From Microbacterium nymphoidis (GTDB lineage: Bacteria > Actinomycetota > Actinomycetes > Actinomycetales > Microbacteriaceae): a DNA stretch of 64,000 nucleotides. The notes under the pieces are model-generated. The model did no database searches, had not been told where the DNA came from, and saw only the letters and a list, made by a program, of their open reading frames with translations. The stretch lies in contig NZ_JAJNOD010000001.1 in assembly GCF_021044885.1 (NCBI RefSeq), positions 62,001 through 126,000 of the forward strand, read 5' to 3'. How positions within the stretch are numbered: position 1 is the first letter of the stretch; every line of letters begins with the position of its first letter. This document shows, one piece after another, positions 62,421 to 64,000 of the stretch. The position numbers were made by a program, and so were the translations under genes.

Positions 62421-63677
62421 TCATTCCGGTAGTGCACCGCTGGAGCGGGCACCGATGGTTCCCTCGGCGAGAAGGACGACGAGGTCCGTGCCCGCGGGCG
62501 CCTCCTCCGGGGCGCGGACGATGCCATCGCCGGCGCGCTGCACGATCGCATAGCCCCTCTCCAGGGTGTGCTGCGGGCTCAGAGCGCGCAGCGTGGCGTG
62601 CAGCCGCGCCATGGCCGTGTGCTCCCGCTCGATGCGCAGCGATGTGGTGGCGGTCGCGCGCGAGCGCATCTGCTCGACGTGGAGCTGGCGCTCCTGGAGC
62701 ATGCGGTGCGGGTCGCGCAGCACCGGCCGGGAGCGCAACTGCTCCAGAGCGGTGAGGTCGTGCTGGATGCGGGTTGAGACGCGGCCGATGATGCGCGCGC
62801 GTGCTTCCCGGACCTGAGCCAGCTGCTCGAGCACGTCGGGGACCACCCGTTTGGCGGCGTCGGTGGGTGTGGAGGCGCGGAGGTCGGCGACCTCATCGAT
62901 CAGCGGGCGATCGTTCTCGTGACCGATGGCGCTCACCACGGGTGTGCGGGCGGCTGCGACGGCGCGGACGAGCTTCTCGTCGGAGAAGGTGAGCAGATCC
63001 TGGAAGTCGCCCCCGCCTCGCGCGATGATGATGACGTCCACGGCCGGATCCGCGTCGAGGCGCTGCAGGGCCGCGAGGACCTGAGGTACGGCCTGCTCAC
63101 CTTGGACCGCCGCATGCTCGACGCGGAAATCCACCTGCGGCCAGCGCAGCTGGGCGTTTCTCAGCACGTCCTTCTCCGCGTCCGTGCCCTTGCCGGTGAT
63201 GAGGCCGATTCGCTGGGGCAGGAACGGCAGTGGTCGCTTGCGCGAGGGGTCGAGCAGGCCCTCGGAGCGCAGCTGGCGGCGCAGCACCTCCAGCCGCTCG
63301 AGGAGATCACCGAGGCCGACATGGCGAATCGAGGAGACGACGAACGACAGCTCACCGCGCTGGACGCGGTACTCCGGCTTCGCACACACGACGACGCGAT
63401 CCCCGGTCTTGAGATCCTGCGGGATGCGCGCGCGGATGCTGGACCACACGACCAGGCGGATGGCGGCGTCTCCCGAGAGGTCCCGCAACGTGGCGAACGT
63501 CCCCACGGCGCGGACGTTCCACTCGGTCAGCTCTCCCTCGATCCACGGGGACCCGAGACGTGCGATGTAGTCCCGCATATCGCGGGCGAGGTCGCCCACC
63601 TGGGTGGGGGAGTCCGGCGTCGAGTCACGGGGCCGCACGGGCCCGGAGAACGCCGGCTTGGTGCTGGTGTCGCTCAT
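62421..63677 (-). CDS. xseA: Exodeoxyribonuclease VII large subunit
   Basis: A 418-residue nuclease subunit that degrades single-stranded DNA in repair. N-terminal OB-fold (about 22-120: WIEGELTEWNVRAVGTFATL), catalytic core with IGLITGKGTDAEKDVL, DVIIIARGGGDFQDLLTFSD and SAIGHENDRPLIDEVADLRASTPTDAA, then a long coiled coil. ATG 63677 overlaps the stop of a small upstream reading frame (ATGA), so its translation may be coupled to that peptide. Confidence 0.94.
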   Translation of the reverse strand: MSDTSTKPAFSGPVRPRDSTPDSPTQVGDLARDMRDYIARLGSPWIEGELTEWNVRAVGTFATLRDLSGDAAIRLVVWSSIRARIPQDLKTGDRVVVCAKPEYRVQRGELSFVVSSIRHVGLGDLLERLEVLRRQLRSEGLLDPSRKRPLPFLPQRIGLITGKGTDAEKDVLRNAQLRWPQVDFRVEHAAVQGEQAVPQVLAALQRLDADPAVDVIIIARGGGDFQDLLTFSDEKLVRAVAAARTPVVSAIGHENDRPLIDEVADLRASTPTDAAKRVVPDVLEQLAQVREARARIIGRVSTRIQHDLTALEQLRSRPVLRDPHRMLQERQLHVEQMRSRATATTSLRIEREHTAMARLHATLRALSPQHTLERGYAIVQRAGDGIVRAPEEAPAGTDLVVLLAEGTIGARSSGALPE

Positions 63678-63757
63678 GCGGGAGTGATCCCCTCTGCGGG
63701 GGCGGTGACCGTATGTGCCGGCCGGGCGAACGCTCGTGCTGTGTTCGCGTCGATCAT
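63674..63757 (-). CDS. Possible 27-aa leader peptide upstream of xseA
   Basis: A small reading frame starting MIDANTARAF and ending AEGITPA. ATG 63757 has GAGAGGA at good spacing, and its stop overlaps the xseA start as ATGA. That is the arrangement expected of a coupled upstream ORF. A longer in-frame start (GTG 63862) is possible, because the minus-strand promoter TAGGGT (complement of 63872-63877) would start transcription close to it. No similarity is recognised. Confidence 0.4.
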   Translation of the reverse strand: MIDANTARAFARPAHTVTAPAEGITPA

Positions 63758-63887
63758 GTCGTCCTCTCGTGCCCGTCTGGTCTTCGTTCGCGGTGTTTCG
63801 GTCTGCTTCTCGGTGGTGCGTGACGGTGCCCGTATCGTGACTCGATCGTTCGGCGCCGTCACAGGCCGATCACCCTAGACTCGAAGG

Positions 63888-64000
63888 GTGAGTTCCCCTG
63901 CCGTCCACCTTCCCGTTCCCCGGATTCCCGGCCGTCGCGGACGCCTTCAGAATATCCCCGTCGACGGACACAAGCGGGTGCTGCTCGCGGCGCCGCGCGG
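63888..64000 (+). CDS. ispH: 4-hydroxy-3-methylbut-2-enyl diphosphate reductase (N-terminal fragment)
   Basis: Only the first 37 codons are inside the window. After a short N-terminal extension the reading reaches KRVLLAAPRG (residues 29-38 region), the invariant opening of actinobacterial IspH just before its first iron-sulfur cysteine. IspH is the last enzyme of the MEP isoprenoid pathway, whose products feed UppS. GTG 63888 lies exactly 6 nt after TAGACT (63876-63881), and this -10 overlaps the divergent xseA-side -10. Confidence 0.82.
   Translation, partial: MSSPAVHLPVPRIPGRRGRLQNIPVDGHKRVLLAAPR

Overview
The window is high-GC DNA, with frequent GTG starts, tightly overlapping genes and several families largely confined to Actinobacteria (DUF501, DUF4307, DUF4245, DUF5302, the CE1758/CE1759 flavin pair, EfeUOB). 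The gene set and neighbourhoods (uppS-phoH, ilvA-greA, eno-ftsB-DUF501, dapB-TPR protein, xseA/xseB beside ispH) point to Microbacteriaceae, most likely Microbacterium. That placement is inferred from gene content only. No phage, insertion sequence, plasmid or CRISPR signature was seen; the window looks like ordinary chromosome with a few accessory islands.

Layout. 1-9918: a catabolic uptake island. A minus-strand operon encodes a dipeptide/oligopeptide-type ABC importer (permease, lipoprotein receptor, permease, two ATPases), a cytosine-deaminase-like amidohydrolase and the start of a CynX-type MFS transporter. It diverges from a second amidohydrolase and an FCD-type GntR regulator; repeated GTATACC sites lie between. 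9947-11558: a hypothetical protein and an Fe(II)/2-oxoglutarate-type oxygenase. 11706-17455: iron uptake efeU-efeO-efeB behind an iron-box-like promoter, then a flavin monooxygenase/FMN reductase pair. 17524-20531: a DedA protein, a glycosyltransferase-SGNH hydrolase fusion and a small DUF5302 protein. 20664-23647: a VOC protein and pnp with a long structured leader. 23831-28754: an aldo/keto reductase-fold protein lacking its catalytic tetrad, a phosphatase, dapB, a TPR protein, a divergent TetR/metallo-hydrolase pair and a lipoprotein. 28825-31269: a redox operon (thioredoxin-like, DUF4395, OsmC, TIGR01777).

31433-44118: a beta-propeller lipoprotein, an ACT-domain protein, an SDR, hisS, a DUF4442 protein divergent from a YtrA-type GntR operon, then eno-ftsB-DUF501-subtilase-type II NADH dehydrogenase and a tRNA with anticodon UAA. 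44205-56455: a lipoprotein, a PLP aldolase-like enzyme with an aldonolactone oxidase, lemA, a YcaQ-like protein divergent from an AI-2E transporter/ilvA operon, greA, uppS and a PIN-PhoH ATPase. 56456-57231 has no convincing gene: it holds a chain of RNA hairpins ending in a terminator, then an 18-bp tandem repeat array. 57232-63757: a two-component system, fumC, carbonic anhydrase, DUF4245, xseB and xseA, facing ispH at the right edge.

A recurrent theme is promoter layout: at 14 genes a TANNNT hexamer sits exactly 6 nt before the start codon, as expected for leaderless mRNAs. Several divergent pairs share compact operator/promoter segments. The least explained material is the twin-loop RNA candidate and the minisatellite downstream of phoH.
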